Shown here: positions 24,678 to 35,500 of the stretch, one piece after another
Layout: each line of letters starts with the position of its first letter
Numbering within the stretch: the first letter of the stretch is position 1
Assembly: GCF_965279545.1 (NCBI RefSeq)
Contig: NZ_OZ257250.1
Location: 3,472,001-3,536,000 of the forward strand
Direction of reading: 5' to 3'
Source of the DNA: Methylibium sp965279545
GTDB lineage: Bacteria > Pseudomonadota > Gammaproteobacteria > Burkholderiales > Burkholderiaceae_C
Length of the DNA: 64,000 nucleotides
Notes under the pieces: generated by a model
What the model was told of the DNA's origin: nothing
The model's database searches: none
Seen by the model: the letters and a program-made list of their open reading frames with translations, nothing else
Position numbers and translations under genes: made by a program

Positions 24678-27233
24678 ATGACCGAACCCACCACCCCTCA
24701 GCACGACCCGAAGAGCGGCGTCACGCAACAGCCTGTGCCGTCGGCCGAAGGGCATGCGATCTCGGTCGGTTCGGAAGCGTCGGTGGCCTATGGGGAAGGC
24801 TCGATCCAGATCCTGGAAGGCCTGGAGGCGGTGCGCAAGCGCCCCGGCATGTACATCGGCGATACCTCCGACGGCACCGGCCTGCACCACCTGGTGTTCG
24901 AGGTGGTCGACAACTCCATCGACGAGGCCCTGGCTGGACACTGCGACGACATCGTCGTCACCATCCACTCCGACAACTCCATCAGCGTCATCGACAACGG
25001 CCGCGGCATCCCCACCGGCGTGAAGATGGACGACAAGCATGAGCCCAAGCGCAGTGCGGCCGAGATCGCGCTGACCGAGCTGCACGCCGGCGGCAAGTTC
25101 AACCAGAACAGCTACAAAGTCTCGGGCGGCCTGCACGGCGTGGGCGTGAGCTGCGTCAACGCGCTCTCCAAGTGGCTGCGCCTCACGGTGCGCCGCGAGG
25201 GCAAGGTCAACTTCATGGAGTTCCGCCGCGGCTTCCCGCAGGACCGCATGCTCGAGATGCGGGGCGGCTTCGAGGTGTCGCCGATGGCCGTCACCGGCGA
25301 GACCGAGAAGCGCGGCACCGAGGTGCACTTCCTGCCCGACGAAGAGATCTTCACCAACATCGATTTCCACTACGACGTGCTGGCCAAGCGCCTGCGCGAG
25401 CTGAGCTTCCTGAACAACGGCGTGAAGATCCGCCTGGTCGACGAGCGCAACGCCAAGGAAGACAACTTCGCCTACGCGGGCGGCGTGAAGGGCTTCGTCG
25501 AGTTCATCAACACCGGCAAGAAGGTGCTGCACGGCAACATCTTCCACGCGCTGGGCGACAAGATGAGCGAGTTCAACACCAACATCGGTGTCGAGGTCGC
25601 GATGCAGTGGAACGACGGCTACAGCGAGCAGGTGCTGTGCTTCACCAACAACATCCCGCAGCGCGACGGCGGCACCCACCTCACCGGCCTGCGCGCGGCG
25701 ATGACGCGCGTGATCAACAAGTACATCGAGGACAACGAACTCGCCAAGAAGGCCAAGGTCGAGATTGCCGGCGACGACATGCGCGAAGGCCTCGCCTGCG
25801 TGGTCAGCGTGAAGGTGCCAGAGCCCAAGTTCAGCAGCCAGACCAAGGACAAGCTGGTGTCCAGCGAAGTGCGCGGCCCGGTGGAGGAGATCGTCGGCAA
25901 GCTGCTCAACGACTACCTGCTCGAGAACCCGATCGACGCCAAGATCATCTGCGGCAAGATCGTCGAGGCCGCGCGGGCCCGCGAGGCCGCCCGCAAGGCG
26001 AGAGAGATGACGCGCCGCAAGGGCGTGCTCGACGGCATGGGCCTGCCTGGCAAGCTGGCCGACTGCCAGGAGAAGGACCCCGCGCTCTGCGAGATCTACA
26101 TCGTGGAGGGCGACTCCGCCGGCGGCTCCGCCAAGCAGGGCCGCGACCGCAAGTTCCAGGCGATCCTGCCGCTGCGCGGCAAGATCCTGAACGTGGAAAG
26201 AGCCCGCTTCGAGAAGCTCCTAACGAGCAATGAAATCCTGACGCTCATCACGGCGCTGGGCACCAGCATCGGCAAGGACGAATACAACCCCGACAAGCTG
26301 CGCTACCACCGCATCATCATCATGACCGATGCCGACGTGGACGGTGCCCACATCCGCACCCTGTTGCTCACCTTCTTCTACCGCCAGATGCCCGAGATCG
26401 TGGAGCGCGGCCACATCTACATCGCGCAGCCGCCGCTCTACAAGGTGAAGCTCGGCAAGGAAGAGCAGTACCTGAAGGACGGCCACGAACTCGACGCCTA
26501 CCTGCTGCGCGTGGCGCTGCGCGACGCGCAACTCGAAACCGGCGTGGGCGGCACGGTACTGCTGGGCGAAGCGCTGGAAGCGCTGGCGCGCCAGTACGTG
26601 CTGGCCAACAACGTGACCTCCCGCCTCACCAACTGGATGGACGTGGAGGCTCTGCGCGCCATTGCCGACGGCCTGGTGTTGAAGCTCGACACCCTGGCCG
26701 AGGCCGAGACCTCGGCCGCCGCGCTGAAGGCTGCGCTGCACGACGCCGACGTGAGCGCCGAATTCGACGCCCGCACCGACAAGCACCTGCTGCGCATCAG
26801 CCGCCGCCACCACGGCAACACCAAGAGCAGCGTCATCACCGCCGACTTCGTGCACGGTGCCGACTACGAAGCCCTCAGCACCGCCGGCCTCGCCTTCAAG
26901 GGTCTGGTGGCGGGTGACGCCGTGGTGAAGAAGGGCGAAGGCGAGAAGCAGAAGGAAGCCAAGGTCGCCGACTTCCGCCAGGCCATGGCCTGGCTGATGC
27001 TGCAGGCCGAGAACAGCGTGGGCCGCCAGCGCTACAAGGGCCTGGGCGAAATGAACCCTTCGCAGCTGTGGGAAACCACCATGGACCCCACGGTGCGCCG
27101 CCTGCTGCGCGTGCAGATCGACGACGCCATCGAAGCCGACCGCGTGTTCACGATGCTGATGGGCGACGAGGTGGAGCCGCGGCGCGAGTTCATCGAGGCG
27201 AATGCCTTGAGGGCGGCGAACATCGACGTTTGA
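24678..27233 (+). CDS. gyrB: DNA gyrase subunit B
   Basis: An 851-residue ATPase subunit. GHKL ATPase region: VVDNSIDEALAG and GGLHGVGVSCVNALS. TOPRIM: EGDSAGGSAKQGRDRKFQ (about residues 476-493) and the DADVDGAHI block. C-terminal signature: RYKGLGEMNPSQLWETTMDP. About 40 residues precede the usual SIQILEGLEAVRKRPGMYIG start, a low-complexity extension common in Burkholderiales. The ATG at 24678 is used; an in-frame start 12 nt upstream adds MLEA only. The stop is 95 nt before the accessory island. Confidence 0.98.
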   Translation: MTEPTTPQHDPKSGVTQQPVPSAEGHAISVGSEASVAYGEGSIQILEGLEAVRKRPGMYIGDTSDGTGLHHLVFEVVDNSIDEALAGHCDDIVVTIHSDNSISVIDNGRGIPTGVKMDDKHEPKRSAAEIALTELHAGGKFNQNSYKVSGGLHGVGVSCVNALSKWLRLTVRREGKVNFMEFRRGFPQDRMLEMRGGFEVSPMAVTGETEKRGTEVHFLPDEEIFTNIDFHYDVLAKRLRELSFLNNGVKIRLVDERNAKEDNFAYAGGVKGFVEFINTGKKVLHGNIFHALGDKMSEFNTNIGVEVAMQWNDGYSEQVLCFTNNIPQRDGGTHLTGLRAAMTRVINKYIEDNELAKKAKVEIAGDDMREGLACVVSVKVPEPKFSSQTKDKLVSSEVRGPVEEIVGKLLNDYLLENPIDAKIICGKIVEAARAREAARKAREMTRRKGVLDGMGLPGKLADCQEKDPALCEIYIVEGDSAGGSAKQGRDRKFQAILPLRGKILNVERARFEKLLTSNEILTLITALGTSIGKDEYNPDKLRYHRIIIMTDADVDGAHIRTLLLTFFYRQMPEIVERGHIYIAQPPLYKVKLGKEEQYLKDGHELDAYLLRVALRDAQLETGVGGTVLLGEALEALARQYVLANNVTSRLTNWMDVEALRAIADGLVLKLDTLAEAETSAAALKAALHDADVSAEFDARTDKHLLRISRRHHGNTKSSVITADFVHGADYEALSTAGLAFKGLVAGDAVVKKGEGEKQKEAKVADFRQAMAWLMLQAENSVGRQRYKGLGEMNPSQLWETTMDPTVRRLLRVQIDDAIEADRVFTMLMGDEVEPRREFIEANALRAANIDV

Positions 27234-27328
27234 GTCGGCGGATCGGCCGGTAGAACAATGGTGATAGACGGGCATCAACTAACGCGATCGGGTCAGTCGC
27301 CAGCGGCAAGAAGTGGGAGCCGACACCG

Positions 27329-29008
27329 ATGAACATCGAAGAACAACAGTTCCTCAGCGACCTGGACAAGCGTCTTTGGAATGCTGCCGATCGGCTGCGG
27401 TCCAATGTCAACCCCAGCGACTACATGCATGTGGTGCTGGGGTTAGTGTTCCTGAAGTACGTGTCCGACGCCTTCAAGGAACGCCGCACCGAACTGCAAG
27501 CGGCTTTCACCAACCCCGAACACGACTACTACCTGGGCGCAGACGCCGGTGAGATGCTCGAACAAGAGCTCGAAGCCCGCGACTACTACCTGGAGAAGAA
27601 CGTCTTCTGGGTGCCGGCGTTGGCACGTTGGGACTTCATCAAGGACAACGCCAAGGTCGACACCGGCACCAAGCTGCAGGTCAGGAACGGCAAGGTCTTC
27701 GAGTACGAATTCAGAGGCATCGGCCGCCTGCTGGACGACGCGCTGGAAGCCATCGAGAAAGACAACCCCAAGCTGAAAGGCGTGCTCGACAAGAGCTACG
27801 CCCGCTGGCGGGTGGACGACGCGCTGCCCGGCCTGATCGACGCGTTCTCCACTATCCAGCCGCTGAACGGCAGCTCGCTCAAGGCCAAGGACATCCTGGG
27901 CCACGTCTACGAGTACTTCCTGGGCGAATTCAGCATCGCCGCCGGCAAGCGTGGCGGCGAGTTCTACACGCCCAAAAGCATCGTCGCGCTCATCGTGGAG
28001 ATGCTGCAGCCCTACCAGGGCCGCGTGTATGACCCCTGTTGCGGCAGCGGTGGCTTCTTCGTGCAGAGCGAGCGCTTTGTGGAAGAGCACGGCGGCAAGG
28101 TGGGCCAGATCAGCATCTACGGCCAGGAGGCCAACCCCACCACCTGGCGCCTGGCCAGCATGAACATGGCCATCCGGGGCCTGGACTACGACTTCGGCAA
28201 AGAGTCGGCCAGTACCTACACGCGCCCCATGCACCCGGACCTGCGCGCCGACTTCATCATGGCCAACCCGCCGTTCAACATGAAGGCGTGGAAAGAGGGC
28301 GTGAAAGACGACGACGTGCGCTGGAAGTACGGCATACCGCCCGACGGCAACGCCAACTTCGCGTGGCTGCAGCACATGGTGCACCACCTGGCGCCCCACG
28401 GCAGCATGGCGCTGCTGTTGGCCAACGGCTCCATGAGCAGCAACACCAACAACGAAGGCGAGATCCGCCGGGCCTTGATCGAGGGCAACGGCGCCAACGC
28501 GCCCGGCGACCTGGTCGAATGCATGGTGGCCCTGCCCGGCCAGCTGTTCACCAACACCCAGATCCCTGCGTGCATCTGGTTCCTGACCAAGAGCAAGGCC
28601 GCCCGTGGATCAGGCAGCACCGCCTGGCGAGACCGCAAGGGCCAGGTGCTCTTCATCGACGCCCGCAACCTGGGCTATATGAAAGACCGCGTGTTGCGCG
28701 ACTTCAGGCCCGAAGACGTGGCTAAGGTGGCCCACACCTTTCACTCCTGGAAGCGCGGCGAGGCGGTGGACGAACCCGGCTACGCCAAAGCCGTGACGCT
28801 GGACGACATCCGCGCGCATGACCACGTGCTCACCCCCGGCCGCTACGTGGGCGCCGCGGCGCAAGAAGAGGACGGCGAGCCTTTCGAAGACAAGATGGCC
28901 CGCCTCACCGCCACCCTGAGCGACCAGTTCGCCGAAAGCGCCCGCCTGGAAGCGGCCATCCGCCAGAACTTGGCGGGCCTGGGCTACCCGCTCAAAACCC
29001 CCGCCTGA
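27329..29008 (+). CDS. hsdM: Type I restriction-modification DNA methyltransferase subunit HsdM
   Basis: A 559-residue N6-adenine methyltransferase. The N-terminal helical HsdM domain (residues 1-150) is followed by the Rossmann core. Motif I region is VYDPCCGSGGFFV (about 232-244) and catalytic motif IV is NPPFNM (about 313-318), preceded by GEFYTPKSIVALIVEML. It modifies the sites chosen by HsdS and protects host DNA. A GGGAG ribosome site precedes the ATG. It is the first gene of the hsdM-fic-hsdS-SIR2-hsdR cluster placed directly after gyrB. A short AT-rich spacer with an inverted repeat follows. Confidence 0.97.
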   Translation: MNIEEQQFLSDLDKRLWNAADRLRSNVNPSDYMHVVLGLVFLKYVSDAFKERRTELQAAFTNPEHDYYLGADAGEMLEQELEARDYYLEKNVFWVPALARWDFIKDNAKVDTGTKLQVRNGKVFEYEFRGIGRLLDDALEAIEKDNPKLKGVLDKSYARWRVDDALPGLIDAFSTIQPLNGSSLKAKDILGHVYEYFLGEFSIAAGKRGGEFYTPKSIVALIVEMLQPYQGRVYDPCCGSGGFFVQSERFVEEHGGKVGQISIYGQEANPTTWRLASMNMAIRGLDYDFGKESASTYTRPMHPDLRADFIMANPPFNMKAWKEGVKDDDVRWKYGIPPDGNANFAWLQHMVHHLAPHGSMALLLANGSMSSNTNNEGEIRRALIEGNGANAPGDLVECMVALPGQLFTNTQIPACIWFLTKSKAARGSGSTAWRDRKGQVLFIDARNLGYMKDRVLRDFRPEDVAKVAHTFHSWKRGEAVDEPGYAKAVTLDDIRAHDHVLTPGRYVGAAAQEEDGEPFEDKMARLTATLSDQFAESARLEAAIRQNLAGLGYPLKTPA

Positions 29009-29039
29009 AGCGCCTGACCTATGCAGATGCTGGCCAACT

Positions 29040-29067
29040 TGTATAGAAAAAGCTAAATTCCTATACA
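29040..29067. promoter_or_regulatory. Inverted repeat upstream of fic, candidate operator
   Basis: TGTATAG and CTATACA form a perfect 7-bp inverted repeat around a 14-nt AT-rich centre (AAAAAGCTAAATTC). This is the only strongly AT-rich patch between hsdM and fic. The half-sites are one and a half helical turns or more apart, as for a dimeric winged-helix regulator. It can also supply promoter hexamers (TATAGA). Confidence 0.55.
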
Positions 29068-29139
29068 CATCGTGGCCGACATGCATAGCGCATCGACATT
29101 TCCCATGTACGCCGGCCCGGCCGGTGGCCTGAAGGTCCA

Positions 29140-30258
29140 GTGCCCGTGGTGACGCCGGCGCCAGCCCTGCCGCCCCTGCAGCCGCTGACCCGGCTGCAGC
29201 CCGCCACCTTCGAAACCCCGGCGGTGCTGAAGAAGGCCGTCACCGCCGGCCGCAAGCTGGCCGAGCTGAAGGGCCTGGCGGCGTCTATGCCCAACCAGGC
29301 CATCCTCATCAACACGCTGGCGCTGCAAGAGGCCAAGGACAGCTCGGCCATCGAGAACATCGTCACCACGCACGACGAACTGTTCCGCAGCGCCACCTAC
29401 CCGGACCTGTTTGCCTCCCCCGCCGCCAAGGAGGTACGCCACTACGTGCAGGCGCTGCGCGTGGGCTACGGCCTGGTGCAGCAGACGGGGCTGCTCACCG
29501 CCAACCACATGCTGGCCATCCAGGCCGAGCTCGAGCAGAACAACGCCGGCTTTCGCAAGCTGCCCGGCACCACACTGAAGGACCAGCACGGCACCGTGGT
29601 CTACACCCCGCCGCAAGACCCGGCGCAGGTGGTGGCGCTGATGAGCGACCTGGAACGCTTCATCAACGACGACGGCGCCTTCGATGCTGACCCGTTGATC
29701 AAGATGGCCATCGCCCACCACCAGTTCGAGAGCGTCCACCCCTTCTATGACGGCAATGGCCGCACCGGCCGCATCGTCAACGTGCTGTACCTCGTCAACA
29801 AGGGGCTGCTGGACATCCCGGTGCTTTACCTCAGCAGCGCCATCGTGCGCAGCAAGCCCGACTACTACCGCCTGCTGCAGGCGGTGCGCGAAGAGGCCGA
29901 CGCGCCAGCGCTGTGGCAGGAGTGGGTGCTGTACCTGCTGGCCGCGGTGGAAACCACCGCACAGCAGACCATCCGCACCGTCACCGACATCAAGGCCGCG
30001 CTGTTCGACTACAAGCACCGCATCCGCGCTGACTTCAAGTTCTACAGCCAGGACCTCATCAACAACCTGTTCATGCACCCCTACACCAAGATCGAATTCG
30101 TGGAGCGCGACCTGAAGGTGTCGCGGTTGACGGCGACCAAGTACCTGGATGCGTTGGCGGGGGCGGGGTTTGTGCAGAAGGTGAAGGTGGGGAGGTCGAA
30201 CTACTACATCAATGTCAAGCTCAATTCCATCTTGACGGCGGAAGGGAGCGGTCAATGA
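29140..30258 (+). CDS. Fic-domain AMP-transferase-like protein with N-terminal inhibitory motif and C-terminal winged helix
   Basis: A 372-residue Fic protein. The inhibitory motif (S/T)xxxE(G/N) is present as SSAIEN (residues 68-73), so it is class II (self-inhibited). The catalytic loop HPFYDGNGRTGR is intact at about residues 200-211, with His200 as general base. The C-terminal VSRLTATKYLDALAGAGFVQ block is a winged helix. Fic enzymes usually AMPylate Ser/Thr/Tyr of target proteins. The start is GTG 29140 (an in-frame GTG at 29146 is also possible). The stop overlaps hsdS by 4 nt, so Fic is translationally coupled to the specificity subunit. Its own winged helix may bind the inverted repeat at 29040-29067. 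Confidence 0.9.
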   Translation: MPVVTPAPALPPLQPLTRLQPATFETPAVLKKAVTAGRKLAELKGLAASMPNQAILINTLALQEAKDSSAIENIVTTHDELFRSATYPDLFASPAAKEVRHYVQALRVGYGLVQQTGLLTANHMLAIQAELEQNNAGFRKLPGTTLKDQHGTVVYTPPQDPAQVVALMSDLERFINDDGAFDADPLIKMAIAHHQFESVHPFYDGNGRTGRIVNVLYLVNKGLLDIPVLYLSSAIVRSKPDYYRLLQAVREEADAPALWQEWVLYLLAAVETTAQQTIRTVTDIKAALFDYKHRIRADFKFYSQDLINNLFMHPYTKIEFVERDLKVSRLTATKYLDALAGAGFVQKVKVGRSNYYINVKLNSILTAEGSGQ

Positions 30259-31472
30259 CTAATGACTCAGCCGCGTGGACTACCTTGCGACTCGGTGAGG
30301 TGTGCCAAAAGATCGGCAGTGGCGCAACACCGCGTGGGGGCGGCAGTGTCTATGCAGCAAGTGGCGTGGCATTTATCCGGAGTCAAAACGTGCTCAATAG
30401 CGGGTTTAGCAGGGAAGGCCTGACCTATCTCAGCGAAGAGCTCGCGTTCGAACTTCGAAATGTCGCGGTGGCGGAGGGAGATGTACTGGTCAACATCACA
30501 GGCGACTCCGTCGCTCGTGTATGTCAAGCCCCCGCAGGCGTATTACCTGCGAGGGTGAATCAGCACGTAGCGATAGTCCGACCAGACCCCGAACGATTGG
30601 ATCCTTCGTTCCTTCGCTATTACCTTATCCAGCCCGCCGTGCAAGAGGAGCTACTCAGTCTAGCCAGCGCGGGTGCAACGCGAAACGCCTTAACCAAAGC
30701 GATGCTTGAGCGGCTGGACGTCGTGGCGCCACGCGGCGTGCGTCAGCAGCGAGCGGTCTCTCGGCCGCTCATCTTGTTCGACGACAGGATCGAACTGAAC
30801 CGCCGCATAAGCCAGACGCTGGAGACCATCGCACAGGCGATCTTCAAGTCTTGGTTCGTGGACTTTGAACACGAATGGCCGACAACCGAATGGGATACGC
30901 GTCCGCTGGACAGCGTGGCTGACTATCTCAATGGATTGGCACTACAGAAGTACCCTCCGATCGACGGCGAAGCGTCGCTGCCCGTGATCAAGATCACCCA
31001 ACTACGCGCGGGTCACATCAAGTCTGCTGATCGAGCGAACCAGAACGTGCCAGCCCCTTACGTCATCAACGACGGCGACCTGTTGTTCTCCTGGTCAGGC
31101 AGCCTGGAGGTCGCGTTCTGGTGTGGCGGCAAGGGCGCGCTCAATCAGCACCTGTTCAAGGTCACGTCATCGATGGTGCCGAGCTGGTACGCCTACCTGT
31201 GGACCAAACACCACCTGCCGGAGTTCAGGGCGATCGCCGCCAACAAGGCGACCACGATGGGGCACATCCAGCGCAAACACCTGACCGCCGCCCAGGTTCT
31301 GCTGCCTCCGCCGCCAATCCTCGAGGCAATGGACGCCGTGATGAAACCCATCGTCGCGGAACTGATCCAGCGCAGGCTGGAAGCAAAGACGCTGGCTGAG
31401 CTTCGCGACGAGCTGTTGCCGAAACTGATGTCGGGCCAATTGGTCCCCAAATTGGAGGCCGCCACACCATGA
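30255..31472 (+). CDS. hsdS: Type I restriction specificity subunit HsdS
   Basis: A 405-residue subunit with two target-recognition domains (about residues 5-165 and 210-370). The conserved helical spacers are DDRIELNRRISQTLETIAQA with IFKSWFVDFE in the middle, and RRLEAKTLAELRDELLPKLM at the end. The TRD coding DNA is visibly less GC-rich than hsdM and hsdR, as expected for exchanged recognition modules. It overlaps fic upstream and the SIR2 gene downstream by 4 nt each. The recognition sequence cannot be predicted here. Confidence 0.95.
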   Translation: MTNDSAAWTTLRLGEVCQKIGSGATPRGGGSVYAASGVAFIRSQNVLNSGFSREGLTYLSEELAFELRNVAVAEGDVLVNITGDSVARVCQAPAGVLPARVNQHVAIVRPDPERLDPSFLRYYLIQPAVQEELLSLASAGATRNALTKAMLERLDVVAPRGVRQQRAVSRPLILFDDRIELNRRISQTLETIAQAIFKSWFVDFEHEWPTTEWDTRPLDSVADYLNGLALQKYPPIDGEASLPVIKITQLRAGHIKSADRANQNVPAPYVINDGDLLFSWSGSLEVAFWCGGKGALNQHLFKVTSSMVPSWYAYLWTKHHLPEFRAIAANKATTMGHIQRKHLTAAQVLLPPPPILEAMDAVMKPIVAELIQRRLEAKTLAELRDELLPKLMSGQLVPKLEAATP

Positions 31473-32584
31473 CGGAACCCGGTGAAAGCGACCGAGCACT
31501 CATCGAGCGTGCACTCGACATCCTTGCTGCGGACTACGAACGCCAGACCGAGTTCAACGAGCACTTTGATAGCGAAGACTCGATCCAGATCGGGGAACTG
31601 AGTTATCCCCGGAGCAAAGTGCTCTACTGGGTGGACCGCGACGCCTACGCCAACGAGCGCGCTGCGTGGGAGAACGAGCTCTACGACACCAAGCATGAAT
31701 CGGCGCGGGCGTTGATCGCCAACAATGCGTACGAGAACCGCTTTGCCGATCTGATTCAGGCCATCGGCCGAGGTCGATTGGTTCCCTTCGTTGGCGCGGG
31801 TCTGTCCGCTTCGTGCGGCATGCCCTTGTGGGGCGACGCCCTTCGACTACTCCTCGGGAGGCTTGTACCTCCAAACGAAGAGGAGATCAGGGAAACCATC
31901 GCAGCCGGCGAGTACCTTCGGGCCGCGCAGGCATTGGCAGCACACGACGCGGCGCAAACGGCGAACTTCATCAGCACCATGTATCGGCTTCGGGAACTGC
32001 GATTGGCTGGCCCGGTAACGCTCTTGCCGAAGCTAGCCAGCGGCTGCGTGGTCACCACCAACTTCGACGATGCCATCGAAAAGACCTACGAGCTTGCCGA
32101 GCAGCGCTTCGAGCACTACATGCACGGCGCTCAGGATCACAACTTCTTCGGCCGCATGCTGCGCGGGGACCGCTGCATCCTCAAATTGCATGGTGATGCC
32201 GAGAACCGCGCCACGCATGTTCTGACGCGGGAGCAGTACGAAGCTGCCTATGGGCAGCCGTTCGACTTCTCCAAGCCCTTGCCCAAGGCGCTGCGACAGA
32301 TCTTCGTTTCGCAGTCGCTCCTGTTCCTGGGGTGCAGCCTGGAACAGGACTGGACGATGGACCTCTTTGCCGCAGCTGTTCACGGCGGTGGGTTTGAGGT
32401 GCCGGTTCACTATGCCGTGCTGGCCATGCCGGCGGACGACGCCGCGCGGCGCCAGAAGGAGGCGCGCCTGATCCGCCTCAACATTCAGCCGCTTTGGTAC
32501 CCGGCCGGCGAGCATGGCGCTGTCCAGCAGTTGCTGGAGTTGGCTGTTGACGTCACCCAGCGGCGCGTGTCGTTCGCGGTCTAG
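31469..32584 (+). CDS. SIR2-like NAD-binding protein inside the restriction operon
   Basis: A 371-residue protein. A helical N-terminal extension (residues 1-95) precedes a SIR2-type Rossmann domain with GAGLS (109-113), TTNFD (196-200) and KLHGD (239-243), the NAD and catalytic motifs, followed by FLGCSLEQDWTMDLF. There is no zinc Cys cluster, so it resembles defence-associated SIR2 proteins (NADases) rather than protein deacylases. Its ATG overlaps the hsdS stop (ATGA) and hsdR starts 8 nt after its stop. This position suggests it is made with, and possibly gated by, the restriction complex. Confidence 0.88.
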   Translation: MTEPGESDRALIERALDILAADYERQTEFNEHFDSEDSIQIGELSYPRSKVLYWVDRDAYANERAAWENELYDTKHESARALIANNAYENRFADLIQAIGRGRLVPFVGAGLSASCGMPLWGDALRLLLGRLVPPNEEEIRETIAAGEYLRAAQALAAHDAAQTANFISTMYRLRELRLAGPVTLLPKLASGCVVTTNFDDAIEKTYELAEQRFEHYMHGAQDHNFFGRMLRGDRCILKLHGDAENRATHVLTREQYEAAYGQPFDFSKPLPKALRQIFVSQSLLFLGCSLEQDWTMDLFAAAVHGGGFEVPVHYAVLAMPADDAARRQKEARLIRLNIQPLWYPAGEHGAVQQLLELAVDVTQRRVSFAV

Positions 32585-32592
32585 GGGCACGC

Positions 32593-35500
32593 ATGATCAG
32601 CGAAGACGAGCTGGAGCGCTTGTGCCTCACCTGGTTCCAGGATGTGGGTTGGACGTTCCGGCATGGACCCGACATTGCCCCGGACGCTCAGAGCCCGGTG
32701 CGAAAGGACTGGCGCGAGGTCGTGTTGAGCAGCGAGTTGGAGACGGCGCTCACGCAGCTGAACCCACAAACCCCGCCGGTTGTGCTGCAAGAGGCGGCCG
32801 CATTGGTCTCACGGCCGGATCAGCCATCGCTGCTGCAAAACAATCGCCGCCTTCACGAACTGCTGTGCGACGGCGTGCCGGTCGAGATCACCGACGCCCA
32901 AGGCCTCAAGCGCGGCGACCGCGTGCGCCTGATCGACTTCGACAACCCCGAACGCAACCGCTTCCTGGTGGTGAACCAGTTCACCGTGCAGGGCAGCAAA
33001 GGCAAACCGCGCCGGCCCGACCTGGTGTGTTTCATCAACGGCCTGCCCATCGCGGTGCTGGAGCTGAAGAACACCGCCAGTGAAACCGCCGACATCTGGA
33101 GCGCCTTCAACCAGCTGCAGACCTACAAGGACGAGATCCCCGACCTGTTCGTCTTCAACCAGGCGCTGGTCATCAGCGACGGGCTGCATGCGCGCATCGG
33201 CTCGCTCACCGCCAGCCGCGAGCGCTACCTGCCCTGGCGCACGGTGAAGAACGAAAACGACCGGCCGCTGCTGCAGTTCGAGTTGGAAACCGTGGTGCGC
33301 GGCTTTTTCGCGCCAGCGCTGCTGCTGGACTACATCCGCACCTTCATCCTGTTCGAGCAGGCCGACGGTCACATCGTCAAGAAGATCGCCGGCTACCACC
33401 AGTTCCACGCCGTGCGCGAGGCGGTGCGCGCCACCGTCATTGCCGCCAGCACGCCGCCGGCCGGCCAGGCGCAGGAGCCGCGTGCCACCTACGGGCAAGA
33501 GGTGCAGCCGGGCTCGCGCAAGGGCGGCATCGTGTGGCACACGCAGGGCTCGGGCAAGAGCATCTCGATGCTGTGCTTTGCCGCCAAGTTGATGCGCGAG
33601 CCGGCCATGGGCAACCCCACGCTGGTGATCGTGACCGACCGCAACGACCTGGACGGGCAGCTGTTCCAGACCTTCGTTGGCGCCAGGTCGCTGCTGAAAG
33701 AGCAGCCGCAGCAGGCCAATGACCGCGACGAACTGCGCGCGCTGCTCGCGGGCCGGCCTGCCGGCGGCATCATCTTCAGCACGGTGCAGAAGTTCGCACC
33801 CGCGCCGGGCGAAGAGCAGTTTCCGAAACTGACCAGCCGGACCAACGTGGTGGTGATCGCCGACGAGGCCCACCGTTCGCAGTACGGCCTGCGCGCCGTG
33901 CTCGACCGCAAGACCGGCGCCTACAAGTACGGCTTCGCCAAGCACCTGCGCGACGCGCTGCCGGGTGCCACCTTCGTGGGCTTCACCGGCACGCCGGTGG
34001 AGAGTGCCGACAAGGACACCCGCGCCGTGTTCGGCGACTACGTGAGCGTCTACGACATCCAGGACGCGGTGGACGACGGCGCCACGGTGCCGATCTACTA
34101 CGAAAGCCGGCTCGCCAAGCTGGACATCAACCAGGCCCAGATCGAGCAGCTCAACGCCGAGGTGGAAGAGGTCTTCGAAGACGAAGAAGACGTGGCCCAG
34201 CGCGAAGCGGAGAAGGGCAAGTGGGCGCAGCTGGAAAAGCTGGTGGGCGCCGAGCCGCGGCTGAAGCAGGTGGCCGCCGACCTGGTGGCGCACTACGAGG
34301 CGCGCAGCGCCGCGCTCAGCGGCAAGGCCATGGTGGTGTGCATGAGCCGCGCCATCTGCGCGCAGCTGTACGAAGAGATCCGCTTGTTGCGCCCAGCGTG
34401 GCATAACGCAGACCCGGCGCAGGGTGCCATGAAGGTGGTGATGACGGGCAGCGCCGCTGACCCCGCGGCGCTACAGCCGCACATCACCAACAGCAGCACC
34501 AAGAAGTTGCTGGAGAAGCGCTTCAAGGACGCGGCCGACCCGCTGCAGCTGGTGATCGTGCGCGACATGTGGCTCACCGGCTTCGACGTGCCCTGCCTGC
34601 ACACGCTGTACGTGGACAAGCCGATGCGTGATCACAACCTCATGCAGGCCATCGCCCGCGTGAACCGCGTGTTTCGCGACAAGCAGGGCGGCCTGGTGGT
34701 GGACTACATCGGCATCGCGGCCGAGCTGCGCAGCGCGCTGAAGACCTACACCGAAAGCCGCGGCAAGGGCCAGCCCACACTGCAGGCCGCCGAGGCCCTG
34801 GCCAAGCTGAAAGAGCTGATGGACGTGGCGCGGGGCCGGTTGCACGGCTTCGACTACAGCGCCTACCTCACGAAGGCCGTGACGCTGTTGATTCCGGCTG
34901 CCAACCACGTGCTGAGCCAGGACGAGGGCAAGAAGCGCTGGGCCGACGTGGTGCTGGGCATCACCAAGGCCTTCTCGTTGTGCGGCACGCTGGACGAGGC
35001 GGTGGCGCTGCGCGAAGAGATCGCGTTCTTCCAAGCCATCAAGACCGTGATCGCCAAGGCCACCGAGTCGGACAAGAAGCTCTCGGAAGACCAGCGCAAC
35101 GCGGTGCTGAAGCAGATCCTCGACAACGCCGTGGTGGCCGAGGGTGTGGCCGACATCTTCAAGCTGGCGGGCCTGGACCGGCCGGACATCGGAATCCTGT
35201 CTGACGCCTTCCTCGAAGAGGTGCGCCAGCTGCCGCAGAAGAACTTTGCCGTGGAGCTGCTGCGCAAGCTGCTAAACGAAGAGGTGCGCTCACGGTCGCG
35301 GACCAACGTGGTGCTGGAGAAGAAGTTCGGCGACAGGCTGCAGGACGCGCTGAACCGCTACCGCAGCCGCGCGGTGGAAAGCGCGCAGGTGATCGAAGAG
35401 CTGATCGCCATGGCCAAGGAGTTCCGCGAAGCCGCCAAGCGCGGCGACCAACTGGGCCTGAACCCGTCGGAACTGGCCTTCTACGATGCGCTGGCCAACA

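Noticed and set aside
27234..27328. Search for a tRNA or attachment repeat at the left edge of the restriction island
   Set aside because: No tRNA-like sequence and no matching direct repeat at the right edge (about 39.2 kb) could be seen.
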